Source: Combretum micranthum (taxonomy: Eukaryota; Streptophyta; Magnoliopsida; Myrtales; Combretaceae). From it: a stretch of DNA of 64,000 nucleotides. The position numbers were made by a program, and so were the translations under genes. This document shows, one piece after another, positions 1 through 14,188 of this stretch. Location: positions 868,001-932,000 of the forward strand of contig JAMXBD010000395.1 in assembly GCA_024138025.1 (NCBI GenBank). Direction: 5' to 3'. How positions within the stretch are numbered: the stretch's first letter is position 1; each line of letters starts with the position of its first letter. The notes below the pieces were generated by a model, which was not told the DNA's origin, made no database searches, and worked only from the letters and a program-made list of their open reading frames with translations.

Positions 1-42
1 AGTAGAATTGGTAAGGTTATCGGGAGGGCAATGGATCACTGA
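1..42 (+). CDS. Possible last codons of an upstream gene (very weak)
   Basis: Frame 1 is open from the window edge and ends in TGA at 40-42, reading a short basic tail (SRIGKVIGRAMDH). The following sequence is T-rich and resembles a 3' UTR. Thirteen codons cannot establish a gene or a family. I list it only because a gene may end here; the preceding sequence would decide it. Confidence 0.15.
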   Translation, partial: SRIGKVIGRAMDH

Positions 43-539
43 AGGTGCCTGTAATTTTGCTGCTTTGGTCTATTATATCTCGTTTTTCGTTCATTTATGT
101 TTCTTCTTCAGTTGAAGAAGGGTGTGCTTAATCTTCCATAGGTAAATAAAATCGTGGGGAAGTACAATAGTAGTCGTCTACTGTTTGGTTTATTCCCCCT
201 TTTCCTCATCTTTATTTGCTCCATCACCTTTTTCAAGACGACTTAGAAACTTCATTCTTCATGCCTACTGGCAATTCCCTGCACATAGCATGGATTAGTA
301 TCTGATCAACGAAAAAAGATGTTAATTGACATTGCGAACGGATTTTTATTGTAGTTTTAAAAAGGTGGAGGACCTGAATGGAATTATGATAAAAGGGGGA
401 AGACTCAAAAGGAGCAGAAAGAAAAGGTGTGGTATTCAAAATATGGGAAAATGCCAGATTTGATATTTGAATAAGGCACAAACATATATTCTTACCCGAA
501 TTCAAAGTGGTCAATTTGGTATTAATGTGAATAAGGAAG
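43..539. other. Intergenic, nothing recognised
   Basis: AT-rich sequence with T-rich tracts. The 103-codon open frame on the minus strand (233-544) has no recognisable domain and no codon-usage signal. No RNA gene seen. Confidence 0.5.
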
Positions 540-1130
540 CCCAAATATAAGATTGTTAAATTCAGTTTATTCGAGAGAAGATTTTATTATTTGCTTTTAT
601 GTGTTTCTTGCCTAGTTTATTAGGATTTTGTCATGTTTTTATATTTATGTCATTTCCTAATTGGTAAGATTTTATTTAGTTTTCTCTTATATAATTGTTT
701 CCTAGTTTTAGGGTCTTATTTTATGTCTATAAATAGATTTTGGTTGGAACTAACAATTAAGTGATGAATGAATGATTTTTAATTGTGTGTGTACCTCTCC
801 TTGTTCTTAAATTCCAAGAAATACGTTATCGTGGTGTTTGAATTTGTGTAAAGGATCCTGATCCTTTATAATCAGTGGGTCAAACTTTTCCTGTATTGAG
901 ATTTTTGGTTGGTATAATTGTAAGATTGTGATTCTCATATCATATTTACTCAATCAATGAGTTGAGGTTTTTGATATGTTTATATCATAGGTGCTTTGGG
1001 ATTGCTTGTCTTTAATAGGTCAAATATCTATTGGTTCTTAATTGGCAATTCATATTAGGTTTGACACATCTGCTTATCATTTGATTTTAGCATTCTGGTG
1101 TTTTCGTGTTATCATGTTTGCATAAGATAG
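540..1130 (+). mobile_element. Copia-like LTR-derived fragment
   Basis: T-rich sequence with a TATA-type core, CTATAAATAGA, at about 729-739, followed by a short leader. This layout is common in Ty1/copia LTRs of dicots. No LTR ends, target-site duplication, primer-binding site or coding remnant could be fixed, so the boundaries are approximate and the call rests on general resemblance. Confidence 0.3.
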
Positions 1131-4100
1131 TGAATCAAACATTTTTTGACTATTTTCACTATCTTACTAACATCTTTTGCTTTGTTTTTAGATGTAAAGG
1201 CAGTCTAGTGCTAACTAGTGTTAAAAGTAGTAGATACATAATAATATGTTATCTTTTTCAATTCAACAAATAGAGTAATTAGTGTTAAGAAGATAGAATA
1301 AATAGTTGCAAAAAGTTTGATCGTGCATTAAATTGATCGTTTTAAGGTTTAGATATTAAATTGAGTTACATATGATTAAACACCCGTATTTTTGGAAACA
1401 AATGTAAATAAGAAGAGGAGAAAATGTAGTTACATTTTGGAAAATGGGATACTATTGTCATTGCTTCGCATGCATGACAATAATCAATAAGGAATGCATC
1501 AAATATTTAGGGCAAGGTATTTAAACTAAGGTTATGAAATTTTCGTGGTTGGCCAGTTGCCTTTTCCCTCGTCCTCAAGGCTGCATTGTATTGAAACATA
1601 GTCATTACCTGATTATTTAACTTTGCAAAAGGAAAAAAAGTTTGTATGTATTAGAAAGCAGGAAAATATACGGTCCTGAGCTTCGAATTGGGTTGTCATG
1701 CTGGTTTTCACTCGTGAATCTTACTGGAGGTGGGTCTCTGAGTCGTAGTTTATGTTGTTACTCTAATGTAAGTTACGCATGTCGGCTGAAGGAAATGAAA
1801 TTGAAGTAATATTTGCTATGATGCATGGCCATGGCCTCCAGGTACCAAACAAAAGGTACAAACAAGCCTTTTTCTCCTAACAGGAAAACCCTAAGACTAC
1901 CAAACTCATCATTGCAGGGCTTCTGCAATCTAACAGATGCTCTTCATTTTAGAAGGCCCCATTGTGTCTTCCTCGGAAAGAAACACTCAGATATTTGCGA
2001 TCTGTTCTAAGTTCACTCAATCTGTGGTAAAGGTCCAGCCATCACCAATGACACTGCTCTAGAGCATGTAAAAAATGTAAATCGTAACTATAACATAACA
2101 TAATGTTACGGATTAATGATAGATATATATGGATTAAGTCTTATTTACTCGACCCTTAAGTAGACTAGTTTTTTATAACTCTTGAGCCCTGTCATGTGCT
2201 GATTCATCCTGTCCAACCAGCCTGTGCCATCTTCCCTTTCATTCACAGCAACATTTTACTCCCACTGTCCCGTTGTGTTATGTTGGAGTGTCAGTAAAAA
2301 ATTCTACAGTATTCTTAATATATCATATCAGTATTTTAAGGATTTTTTTTTTCAATATGTTAGCATTTTATTTGTAAGATTCTTCACTTTTTTTTTAACT
2401 TTTTAAGGGTCATGTTTATTTTTACATGCTAACTTTATTTTTATATGAAAAATAAAATATTTTAAAAGAACTTATGTTTTGGGTTTTTGGCAGAGGTTCT
2501 TCAAAAGTTGAACAACATAAGGACCTAAAAAAAAAATTGAAGTTTCAAAATAGAAATACGTGTCAAAAATGTTAGCAACACCCTTCATCTTCCTCTCATG
2601 TCTCTTTCTATTAACGTATCTCAGGACCAAAACTTCTCAAGGTTGCATGCGTAGAATTATAAATAATCGATTTACAACACAGTAGTGTTTATTTGAGTTA
2701 CAATTATATCTTTTATCGTATATCTTTGAGTTTCGTGTCTTTTCTTAATCGTATTTTCAAATATATGATGATCGCACTCGCGTTTTTGTCATATTGAAAA
2801 TTATTATCTCCATAGTAAGTCCACTAGGCCGGATAGCCAAAGGATGAAAATTGGCTAAGAAGTCGCAGACAAAGGTCTATTTCTCTTTTCACCATGATTC
2901 CCATAAAATCTCAAACTCACAACTTTTTCTGGACAAGGACAATGATGAGGGTGAAAATCGAAGTTTGCAAATTTGTCGCTTTTCTTTGTTTGAGGATGGT
3001 TGGTTAGGTAGTTGCTATCAATCTAACACAGCTGGAAATGTCTGGTCTCAAATGGGCAGGTCAAAATTAAAACTTTGGTTACACACTTTAATCTGCACAA
3101 ACCAGTCACTCAGGTTGCTACATTAGAGCCTATTATGTCGGAACAAAGTGATTTGCCACTTGCAACATGTTATTCTTGTTGATCATTTTGTTTTCCAAAG
3201 GATAGATTGCATTGATGTTAGTTAGAAAAAATGGGGTACAATTGAGCTTATTCAAGATGTTTGGAGGACTTGGACTAGGCATTTCTCATATCAAGTTCCA
3301 TAAATAAGCTTATTGAAAAACTTAAACTTGTACATGTAAGATATATTTTAGAAAAGGAATATATCATAATCATTTGGCCACATGGATGGGAAATAAAAGA
3401 ATGAAAAGCAACATCTAATCAGTATAGGATTTGATTTATCAAGCCTCCATAGCCTATATGTATAGGTTGCCAAATCAAGGGCTAGCTAAGTTATATATTC
3501 ATACCTTCGAATTTTGGTTTTATTTAGATAAATTTTATTCCAAATATGTGGCATAAGGATTTAGGCTACGAACATTATGGAGGACCTTTATATGATAAAA
3601 GTAGGTTTAGAAAAAATAATTATGAAAAACCAATTACTAACTTATTTTATTAATTATTAAGACTACAAATGAGTTGAGTGAATCGAGACGGTATGGTGTT
3701 GAGGTCAAGCTTGACTCAAAGTTTCATAACTCGAGCTCGATCAAGTTTAAGGTTTACCTCGATTTCAATTTTCGAAGTAACATTACACATGCTTGAACCC
3801 AACTCGATTACACTTATTTAAGCTCGATTTATTAAAAAAAAATTAATTCTATTAATATCCAAACTTGATTTGAATATGATTAGTATTTATACTCAACTTA
3901 AGCTCTATTAGGCTTGTAAGCTAATTGAGTTGAACATACGAAACTCGAGTGCGGCTCAATAAACTACTTAAATAACTTTAACTTGAGCTTAAGCTCACGT
4001 AAACTGTTCTTGAATTGAACTCAAGTAAACATGCATTTAGACTTGAATAATTTGTGAACCGACTTATTTCATTTTCATCCCTAAACACTATCATATAGAT

Positions 4101-7100
4101 CCACAAATATTTTAGAAAATGCAAGAAAAAAAACAAAAAGCTCTTTTAAGAATCTACGGTCGCAATATCTTTATACCACCCAAAGGTAAGATTTTTATGA
4201 GTGCAGAATGTATTTGAATCTGTGGATCCATTCATTTTTTTAATTCCCCTTTTTTTTTTTGTTTTGTTTCACTTTTATTATAATTGTGGAGAATTGTCTG
4301 GTTCTTTTACCTGTTGAACCGAGTGCTAGTTGGAGCAGTTTATCTACTCAAAGTCCAATTTTAAATATTTATTCAATAAACTTGTATATTTATTGAACGT
4401 CTGTTAACTTTCATCTAAGTCCAATTCAAGTCTAATTAAGTAGTAATATACTAGTTGAATATATTTTCCTTTTTCCTTTTTAATGTAAAATGAGTTTAAC
4501 GAATTTAATCCAATCAAGTTAATTTTCTTAAATATACTACCTTAAATGATACCAAACTTAAAATTCTAAGTTAGAAGGAATTAGAGTTTTACCTTTAAAC
4601 TTTGAATTGAGCACCAATCCAATATTATCCCAACTAACTCATTAAAAAATTCAATAAATGTGATACACCAAGTATCCAGATAAGCTATGGACATATATCA
4701 CCGTATTATAAAACATTCTATATGAAAAAATTTTATTAGTATTTATACGCTACTAATCATTTTAGAACGGGATAAGAGAAAATTCACTTTCTTTTTTTTT
4801 ATCTCTAATGATTCATTAGAAAGTATAGAGTTATGGCATTATATATATATATATGTATATCTAAATTCATAAAAGAGTGTTTTACAATAAATGGTTAGTC
4901 CCATCAAATGTTGTCTGTTATACAAAAGAATTCTGAATACATGGGCCGAGGAGATTCGATTCCTATCTTCTAGTCCGTCAATCATGGGTTGTGATTAAAC
5001 AATTGCCCATGCTCTTCTTTCGCAAAATTTCCGCTATACACATAAATTGTGCCATGGTTATATGACGCATTCATCTAATATTTTTCAGTACTAAAACTAC
5101 AAGAACCGTAATGATTAAAGTTAGTGGACCCTTTGGACAGTCCCTAAAAAAAGTCTTCGTGATGCTAAGGTACAACATCCTCTTTTACACCTTTCGTTAC
5201 AAAAAGCGTCGGTATGAAAAAATATCAAGCAAAAAGTTTCCACAAACCATATAATAAGCAAATTGTACGTCTTTTAATTTTTTTTTTTGCTAAGAGTTTA
5301 TTAAAAAAAAAAATTCATGAATGTGATGATACTAGGCTGGCAAACCAATGCATGAAATCGTGATAAATTATGTTGAACTTTGATAAACCACACAATTACT
5401 TACATGAGCCAATATACATGTCATGTTTTGCTTTTATGATTCACATAACCTCTTGCATAGACTCGAGTTTAAGCCGTGTTTTGCTTTGTGATCCACATGA
5501 CCCTTGTATGGGCTCGTGTATAGGTCATGTTTATTGCAACTACATCAAACCTATAAAATTCTCTTCTAAAATTTATGAAACACCTTTAAATCCTTCTTTA
5601 AGGTTCGTTTACACTTTAAACCTAAAAATCAAGATAAAAACCAAACTAAATACCAATTTCATATCAAATAACCAAACGATAACTTAGTTAATTTATGTGG
5701 AAATATCTAAGACCAATATACAATAAGTGAACTTAAAGGATGTAATGATCCTAAATAACCTTTTAAACGCTTCTTATATCAAGTTCTAGGATTCTCATAG
5801 ATTCGATTATGCATCGAGATAACATTCTAGGTACATATGTTATTTTGTTTGTTACTTATGCTTATTTTGGATAGGAACCTAAAAATGACTAAATGAATAC
5901 CTGGCTATAAAATTTGTTTGTTGTCTATGCTTGATTGTGACTAGTGAACTAGATGTACCAGTGATGCCAATATGACACCCTAATGATCTTTATGTGACAT
6001 TATTCATGTTAGAGTCGTGCATGGAGAAGATTACAAGTAGGTGTAGGTTTTTAGACTCATAAATGTGGGGGGTACCCAACATTGTGTGTGTATATATGTT
6101 ATATATTTAAGTGTTTGGAAACTGAGTTATCATTGTACTGGGTACTAAGCTTACTTTAAAAATAATAAAATGACTATTTGTTGCATTAGTCGTACTCGCA
6201 TGCGAATATGTTGATGTTTATTAATGCGATTGTGATTGTGATTGTATCAAATTGGGGTTCCTCATTTTTTTTCTTCTTTTTTAGGTTTACTTGGCATTCC
6301 TAATATTTTATTCTTTTTGGTTATGATATAGCAGTGGATTATGTGGGTACTGTTAGTGGACATAACTTCATAGCTAATGAATAGACTGATTACTTAACCT
6401 TAGAATCAAAGACTCCACACACACACATACACACATATGTTTATGATGTACGTGCTTACGTGCATTATGTAGTAGGATGTTAGTTTAGGGTAAAAGCTTC
6501 ACTAGTACTAACAAGCCATGTGCACTAGTGAGTAACGTGTATAAGTACTAATAAGATTTTAACAGGTGAATAACTTTTTCAAAGCTTACTAACTATCACT
6601 ACCACTTGTCATAATTATATTGATACTTTTATGCTGCTACTCTAAACATGTGGTTAAAGCGGTTGAAATCTTTTTCGAAGCTAAAGGATCGCAGCGTGGT
6701 GGATGACTCACTACTGGGAATCGTGGGTTTCATAGAGCTTCTCATAAAATACAAAAATATCACCCACTTCCTACAATCTGAACTCAACCTTGGGGTAGGC
6801 TTTGTAGATCAACAACAATAGCTGCACAGAGTCAACGAATCTTTTTTCGTTAGTATAGGGCATTGACCCAATTATACTTAAGTGTGTTCATTTATGTGTA
6901 ATGTTGGACTCCTCTTTGAGCCATCACTAAGTTGATTTTAGTGTGGTTCTAGTTTAGGGATCTATGCAGGCTCTCACAACATGACATTATTGAAGTTACC
7001 TAATTATATATGTGTATGCATTGAAGTTAATGATTATATTGATTATGGTTTAATAGCATAGTTTGAGTCTTAACATGTCTGCATTAGATAAAGATACATA

Positions 7101-7389
7101 GTGGATTGTAAGTGACCCTATTTGTTTTGATAAAAATATTTTTGGAAAAAAATGTCTTTTCATTTTTCCATACTTGATTGAAGAAAAGTGAGACAATTAT
7201 TGAAAAATAGAGACTTATTCATAGCTTATTTTTGTGAAAACAACCTACGAGTTTTAAAAGCATGAATCAAATTTTGCACCAATTTGCGAGTTTTATCTAC
7301 CAATCAATTACTATTGTTGATGGCAGAATATAGAACATAACTTACTTAGCACCATCTCTACATAAGTCAAATGTCCTAAGAAAGGCCAA
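1131..7389. other. Gene-free intergenic stretch
   Basis: No convincing coding sequence. It holds AT-rich unique-looking DNA, a block at about 3655-4080 full of CTCGA/TCGAG-type motifs like those in decayed non-autonomous transposons, an (AT) run near 4840-4858, and two imperfect tandem copies of about 55 bp at 5416-5545 (both containing GTTTTGCTTT). Short open frames at 1825, 2224, 2851 and 5370 show no family resemblance. Confidence 0.5.
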
Positions 7390-7965
7390 AAAGACCACAA
7401 ATTTAACCAGCCGAAGAGGGATTCATACCAAGCAATACCTCGGATCCTAACCTACAGAGAGGCTCAACCTAATACTCACCTTGACCTTGGCAACATCTAC
7501 GACCATCTCGGCTTCTATAGGTCTTGAGCTCATTAACGAGTTGTTTCTATAGGATTACCATACAATTCTTGTCTTGATATGGGACTGGGGGTACATCACC
7601 AGTTTGGCCACACTCCGTGCGATAGTAGCTCCTTTACCTTGGGTACCTGACAAATCCTTCACCTTGGTGCTAGGTTTGCTACCATAATAAGATCTACTTT
7701 AACATAAAAGATATGGTAGGTCTCATTATGGTATGATTGTGAACTATAAATTGTATTTCCCTCCTGGAAGGAAAGGTAGAATCACTTTTATCCAATCGAT
7801 GCTCTCTTTATTATTTACCTTTGGATCTTCCGAGTGACCTATGGATTAACTAAAGCATCGAGTGGCTATACCACATAACCTTCCATCACACCACTAACCA
7901 TTTTTTATGATTGCAGGGGGTTCAATTCTACCAGTGAGATCAACACCTGCAAAAACTACCAACAA
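7390..7965 (+). mobile_element. Gypsy-type LTR 3' end remnant
   Basis: This block is GC-richer than its surroundings. It has the order seen at the 3' end of many plant Ty3/gypsy LTRs: a TATCCAATCGAT..TTATTATTTACC block, then ACTAAAGCATCGAGTGG at about 7850-7866, and then a T-rich stretch ending in TGCAGGGGG near 7912-7920. No internal gag-pol sequence follows, so it is a fragment or solo-LTR remnant. Edges are approximate. Confidence 0.45.
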
Positions 7966-10740
7966 CAATTATTTTTTTATTTAGATAGATTTATTTATCA
8001 TTATAGGCTTTATTTATTATTAATTTTCTTGGTATTGTCATTATCCAAGTATTTTGAAAATACAAACAAAAGAAAATTTTTTTTAAAATTGATCAGATAC
8101 TTGAAAACATGTACTTAAAAAAAAAACATTAACAAGTAATTTTCTTAAAAAAAATAGGCCTTTAGTAATATATAATTAGCCATGATTGTGTAATATGTGA
8201 AAGAAAAAAAAAAGTTGGACATTTAAGTAACTTCTAATTAGCTTTTACCATGTGCCTTGCAGGATTAATCTATCAATAGAAGATTAGATCCATATAAAAC
8301 CATAGTATGAGAAAACGATTGATGAGCTGTAAACATTACTAGCTTGGAACCGTCGAGTTACAATTTTAAATTACAAGAACTAGCCTTGACCACATTTAGA
8401 CCGATCAATTCTATAATTGCGGAGTCGACAATTCATAAGTGGCAACGTGAACCCATGAATAATCTTTTTATATGTATAACAAAATTTGAAAAAATAATTT
8501 TTAATAAAATTTTAAACTCAAAATGAAAAAATGAGCTTAAGAATATTATATTATTTAGCTTATTTTCATAAGATTTTGTTAATGATGTGCATTTATTTAC
8601 ACAAAAGTGCATCCTATTGTAATTGTGACATCATTAACATGGAAATAGAATATACTTCATAGGTTTTAAAGAATGTTACAAGAGAAAAGGTGGTCATGTG
8701 TTGTTAAGAAACCAAATTGTTTTTTTTTTTGCTTGGGTAGAACTCTATATGAAGCAAACCAGTCATATTTTTAAATTATATTTTATTTTTTGTATTATTA
8801 TCAATAATAAATTAAATATTATAAATAGATAATATTATTTTTATTCATAAGAAAAATAGTCTAAATATTGAATTATATTTATTCATTTATTAATTTAGAG
8901 ATGTTTATGTTTCTTTTAAACTTTGATTTTTTCTTGAATCGGTTCATGGTCGGAGACTAAGCTTTGAATGAGAGACCTGTGCGGGCTCCTTGGCAGTTCA
9001 GCTCCGGCCATCAAAGTCAGAAGATCGGTTTGGCGACCTAATAGGTCGGTTCAATACGGATCACGGTTGTGTCTAATACAAGGAAATATTGTGAGAAGTG
9101 GTCCAAAAGAACATGATGGATAGCTCTCCAATTTTATCAAAAATTAATTAAAAGAGTAAAGAGAATATTTCTTGTCATGAATTCGGTTTACAAAATAAGA
9201 TGTAAACAACTATTTGCTTGGATGGTTGATTTTTATTTGTATATTGGCTTTATTTCATCTGCATTTATTTCTCGTCTTTATCATATTTATATTATATTTG
9301 TTTGATTGTTTTATGAATAAAAATATTTATTTTTTATTTATATCTGTTTCTTAATAAATACATGTTTTGAAAACAACATAAATAAGACTGGTAAAATGGC
9401 AATAAAATGATGAACCAAACACGCCTTGATTTTCCTCCAGCTCTTCTTCCAGATCCTCTTCTTCTTCGTCTTCTTCTACCTCGTCTTCTTGCATGGGCTA
9501 TCTTCATTTGCATCTTCTTCCCATCTAACACTCGGTAGAGGGGGAACAGGTTGGTACTTGCTAAATTTAACGAACGCGATAAAACTCGGACTAAAACCCT
9601 CAAAACACCCCCTTTTCAAAGCTCTATAAAAATCATATATTTCCAGCATTCTTGCCATCAAACTAATAAGGTAGGCATGTTTTTTCACTCCAATCTTCTT
9701 TTTCTAGTTTATTTATAACAAATAAATTGTGACATATATAACATATAAATTATATATTTTTATTAATAACTTATATATATGTATGTATGTATGTATATAT
9801 AAGTTATCAGACTGCGTTCAAATCTATGACCAATTTCACAAGTTGCGGGGTCTAAGCCACTTGATACGCTTGACCGCGACTTATACAATGATTGGAATCG
9901 TGCCAAGGACCACGGCCGCTGCCGACCACCGACTGGCCTTTGTTGAAACCGCCATCCACAATCATTATCACGGCAAACCACCACCATAATTGTTTTCAAC
10001 ATCCTCATTGAAGCTCGACGGATGACCCCCCTATCGCCAAACACCTCTAGAAGCAGCAGATTGAAATCTGCGGGTTGCAAAAAGTTGTAAAAATTAGCAT
10101 CCTAATCTAGGGTGAAATTGGTCATTGTAATAAAATTATTATTTTGATTATCATTTTACTTTTATAGTTGTAAAATAAATATTTCTTTATTTGGTTCGTA
10201 AAAAGTAGTAAACTAAAATATATTTTTTCTCTTAATTAAAATCATTATTACTTTTATGAAATGTAACTTTTATTTAAGAAAACCTTTAATTGTGAAATAA
10301 CATCAAAGTAAATAATATTCCTTTTCAATTTTATTTTATTTTATTCTATTCATCCAGACGAATTGCAAATTTATACAAGCATAAAGTGAGTAGATCCGCA
10401 TACACTATCGAAAAAAAATGCTCGCACGTTGTACCAACACTCAAAAATATTTACTTACCAGAGTGGACATCAACGAAGTGAAATAAAGGGCAATGTAGAG
10501 TTTTGTCTTTCCATAGGACAAAGATAAGGATGGTTTTACTTTTTTTCATTTTCCTTTGATTATTAATGCATCCTCTCATCACAAAGAAGGTGGATTAAGT
10601 TTGTAGATACTCTTTTGAATAATGGTTATAATGTTGAATTTGAGCATACTGAAGGAAAAAAAATGATCTTGCAGATACACTAAGCAAATATATAAATTAC
10701 ACAAAGATTTAAAGGACAAACTTCCAAACAGAAAAAACAG
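7966..10740. other. Gene-free intergenic stretch
   Basis: Mostly AT-rich. A GC-richer patch lies at about 8945-9070 and another at 9420-10080. The latter has several overlapping open frames on both strands (for example 9763-10080 minus), but none shows a recognisable domain. A (GTAT)n/(AT)n run lies at 9773-9800. Confidence 0.45.
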
Positions 10741-10837
10741 ACTATACGTATGGATTATACTGGTCAAAAAACACATACAAATTATACAAACCAAAAGAAA
10801 TATCCTGATTCAAATACTGTTTCTTCTTCACATGTAA

Positions 10838-11255
10838 GCACTTTTTCCTTCTCAAGAGCTCTAATATTTCAAAAGAAATACAAACCAACTGGTGGTGATT
10901 GTCTAATTCAAAACTGGACATCGTCATTGGACAAAATGGCATTTGGAGATATTGAACTCTATGTGCAAATTTCTAGATCAGGTAATGAATTTAAGCATGG
11001 TAAATTACCAACCATGACAATCACATAAGAATAGAAAATCTTAGTTGATGCAATATGGAATCTACAGTCGTTAGATAAAAACAAGATTAGGGTTTGTCTA
11101 GCAAAAGAACCCCTTAAGAGCATTTTTATACACAATAATTTTAGGATAGAGCCATGTCTAAACCTGAATTAAGATGAACTAGATAACCACTATAAGTTGG
11201 TCTCTATTTCTTTTGAAATATTAGAGCTCTTAAGAAAGGAAAAGTAGCACATCTT
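10838..11255. repeat. Large imperfect inverted repeat (foldback)
   Basis: The left arm is about 10838-10925 and the right arm about 11160-11255, separated by roughly 230 bases. The arms share a 27-base perfect core, 10854-10880 against 11205-11231 in reverse, centred on AAGAGCTCTAATATTTC; imperfect pairing extends on both sides (CACTTTTTCCTT against CTACTTTTCCTT, and ACCAACTGGTGGT against ACCAACTTATAGT). A transcript through it could form a long hairpin. It may be a foldback transposon or an inverted duplication; no flanking duplication was found. Confidence 0.65.
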
Positions 11256-13628
11256 TTTTTAATTAGGGCTGTAGAAGAGTCCAAATGAGGTCATAAAATG
11301 TTAAACTCAAACTTAAGATATCTTCGAAATTTTAGAGCAATTCGAGTTTGATTAATTTAAATAATAAATGTTAAAATATGTTATTTAACTTTGCACAAAA
11401 TTCAATTTGGTACCACCATTTTAATGTTGTGAATTTAATACCTAATCAAACTTTTTCTCAATATTGTTTACTCTATGTTTAGACAAAAAAATGACATCAT
11501 ATCATTGAACTTTTACAAATACTTTCCATGCCATTTAGGACGATAGATTACTTCCTTCATACCAGAAAACAGAGTAGCTGGTGTTAGCGAGATAGAAAAA
11601 TAGCCATAAAAAAATTTAATTTAATATTAAATTGACCACTTTAAAATTTATGTGTTAAATTGAATTTATATTTAAGGTTCATATATCAAATTTTACATTT
11701 TTCCTAACTTAAACATGACTAAAATTATAGGTTTAAGCTTAAGCTCAATTAGAGATGATACTTACTGGACTAGAGAATAGACTAAACTCATTTCTTTTTT
11801 ATCTTTATATATTATTGATGTGACAATTTTATGAGCTAGTTGTTTCTTTTTTAGTTTGTTTTGGTACCACCTGCACATAATGTCTTTATTTGAGTCAACA
11901 AAGAAAAAAGGGGGAAAAAATTATAGGCTCCGATGCAAAAACCTAATTTTTCCCAAGTTTTATAAGAAAAATACAAAAAAGAGGAAATCCAATAATTCAA
12001 TTAGGATTTTATTTTGGAGCTTAAAACAATCCTCTCTTAGAAAAGGAGATTACATAGAAATGTGTAAACTGTATGTAATTTTGTGCAATTGCATCAGTTA
12101 AGGGGCTCTTAGGTTTTGTCTATAAAGTGCAAATTTCTTAGAATTTTTAGGGCAAATATACAAATTTATCAATTGTATTAAAATGCAGAAGATTTTGGTG
12201 TCATATATAGAGAACATAGTCTCTAAGTTATTAATGATAATAAAGGGAATGGGGTGGTTTAGATGTTTAATATAGTTAAAAATATTGTAGCAATATAATA
12301 ATTAAACAAAGATATAATGTTAAAAATGATAACTGAATTTTTCTAAAAAGTTTAATTAGGTATTTGAAGTTTGGTTTTGGATAATTTCGTACTTAAAGCA
12401 AGTTTTATAATATATTTTTTTATCTAAACTTTGATTTTGAATAATTTGGTACAAATTTTTACATATCGAGTAGAAAAAATGTATACGAAAATTTACTTCA
12501 AGTAGTAAATTGTTCAAAACCAAACTTTAGGTACTTAATTCAACATTTTACAAAAATTCATGTTTCATTTTTTACATTAACCCTTAAACAAAAGCAAAAA
12601 ATGAAAGGAATAATCGAAAGAGAAACTGCATTGGAATGGAAATAGAAGCTAATTTAATAATAAAGAAATCGAAGGGAAGTTCCGGTTAGCCGGTTAGGTT
12701 ATTAGTTATTACTATGGAAAAATAAAAGAGAAGTTAATATATAATTATTATACCTATTACTTTACCTTTTATGAGATTACACGTGACGCGAGAGTGCGTC
12801 TTGTCTCAAGTTATCTTTCAAGTCTTTGGAACTCGCGGAAATCCACTTAACCAGAAAATATTGCAAAATAAGCATATAATATTAACTATAACGAGGTTGG
12901 TAAAGGTGTTCTTAAAACCCTTAGGCAGTGTCTATTCATTAAGGAACCCATATCTATAACCGATAAAATTGCCTAGTAAACTAATTGCCTAGTAAACTAT
13001 AATTATCGAAATAAATATTAAATATTAAAACCCATCCCCTTTGCCCCCACGCGCCGCCCCCACCCCCCCAGCCAATATCGCACCATACCACAAAATGGTG
13101 GTACTACTCCTTTGCCATCCCTCTACCCCTCACCAAAAGAGCAAGCTTTCTAAGAAGAGAAGTCTTGTGATTTGTTTTCCAAGCTCTCATCCACGCATCT
13201 TCTTATGCAAAAAAAAATAAAAATAGAAATAAAATAAAATAAAATAAATTCATGGCAAGACCTCGACACTACCACCACAAAAAACATCACTAAACATCGG
13301 CGAACCAGTGAACCCAATCCATCGAGCTCATTGAGTATAATCATAGGGACCAACACCTTTTTTAACAACCCAACACCATCACCACCACCTACATTAGAAC
13401 AACCTACTGCCAAAACCAAATGAGTTCATTGAAGTCGCAATCGCACTAGATCGAACTCCTCTATCACCGCCAGCATCTCTGGACTCACTAGTGGTCGAGG
13501 TTGGCCTAGGTTATAGTATATGTTGATGGTGGTTGCATTAATAAGTGATGGATTTGACTGATGGCGAAAGTGAATCTAGAGGATGGTGGAGGTTTCAAAT
13601 GAGTGGGTGATTGTTGGTAAAGCTTGGC
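11256..13628. other. Gene-free intergenic stretch
   Basis: AT-rich with no supported gene. A C-rich patch with a C run lies at 13029-13075, and an (AAAAT)n microsatellite at about 13228-13249. The minus-strand 89-codon frame at 13150-13419 is low-complexity and has no recognised domain. Confidence 0.45.
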
Positions 13629-14188
13629 ATATAGGTTGTGGCTCGCGGGCCTAAAAAATTTTAGCTTGTTTAGAAGCAGGCCGAATTAGCCTAGCTTGTT
13701 TAACCTGCGGGCTAAAGCAAGCCGGACCAGGTTGGCCTGCGAGCTAGACAAAAGAAGAAGAAGAAAAGAAGTTTTAAAATAAGAATAATGTAATAACATA
13801 TTAGTGATTATTTATGTATGTTATGAAAAAAGATAGATTGATACATGAACCATAAATATTATAACATTTTTAAAATATATATTTATTGATTTAAATATAC
13901 TATGATATCTAATAAATCATTTTAAAAACTTGTTTTTATATATAAATAATCAATATAATAATAAAATTAGTTGTTAATATATACAAAACCTTAAAATATA
14001 TAAATATTTTAATTTTCACACAAACTAACATTAAAAAGTAAAAATTGAAAAAAAATAATGCGAACTAGGCTGGGCCTAGAAAATTTGGTCCGTTTAAAAG
14101 CAAGCCAAAATGGCTCGACTCATTTAACTCGCGGGCCGAAGCGGGCAGGCCAAGCCGACCCATTTACTCCCTTTGCTCACCTCTAATT
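13629..14188 (-). mobile_element. hAT-like non-autonomous element remnant
   Basis: The two ends carry related GC-rich blocks (about 13640-13750 and 14060-14180) with repeated GCGGGC/GGCC motifs around an AT-rich core. Read on the minus strand, the right end begins TAGAGGTGAGCAAA, similar to the TAGGGGTG-type ends of plant hAT MITEs. The left terminus is degraded and no 8-bp target duplication is visible. No transposase. Confidence 0.4.

Noticed and set aside
3240..3330. LINE reverse-transcriptase-like GGLGLGISHIKF
   Set aside because: Only about 12 residues with stops soon after; too short to support a LINE remnant.
9763..10080. 105-codon minus-strand frame in a GC-richer patch
   Set aside because: No recognisable domain and no splice partners; it runs into (GTAT)n repeat codons at its end.
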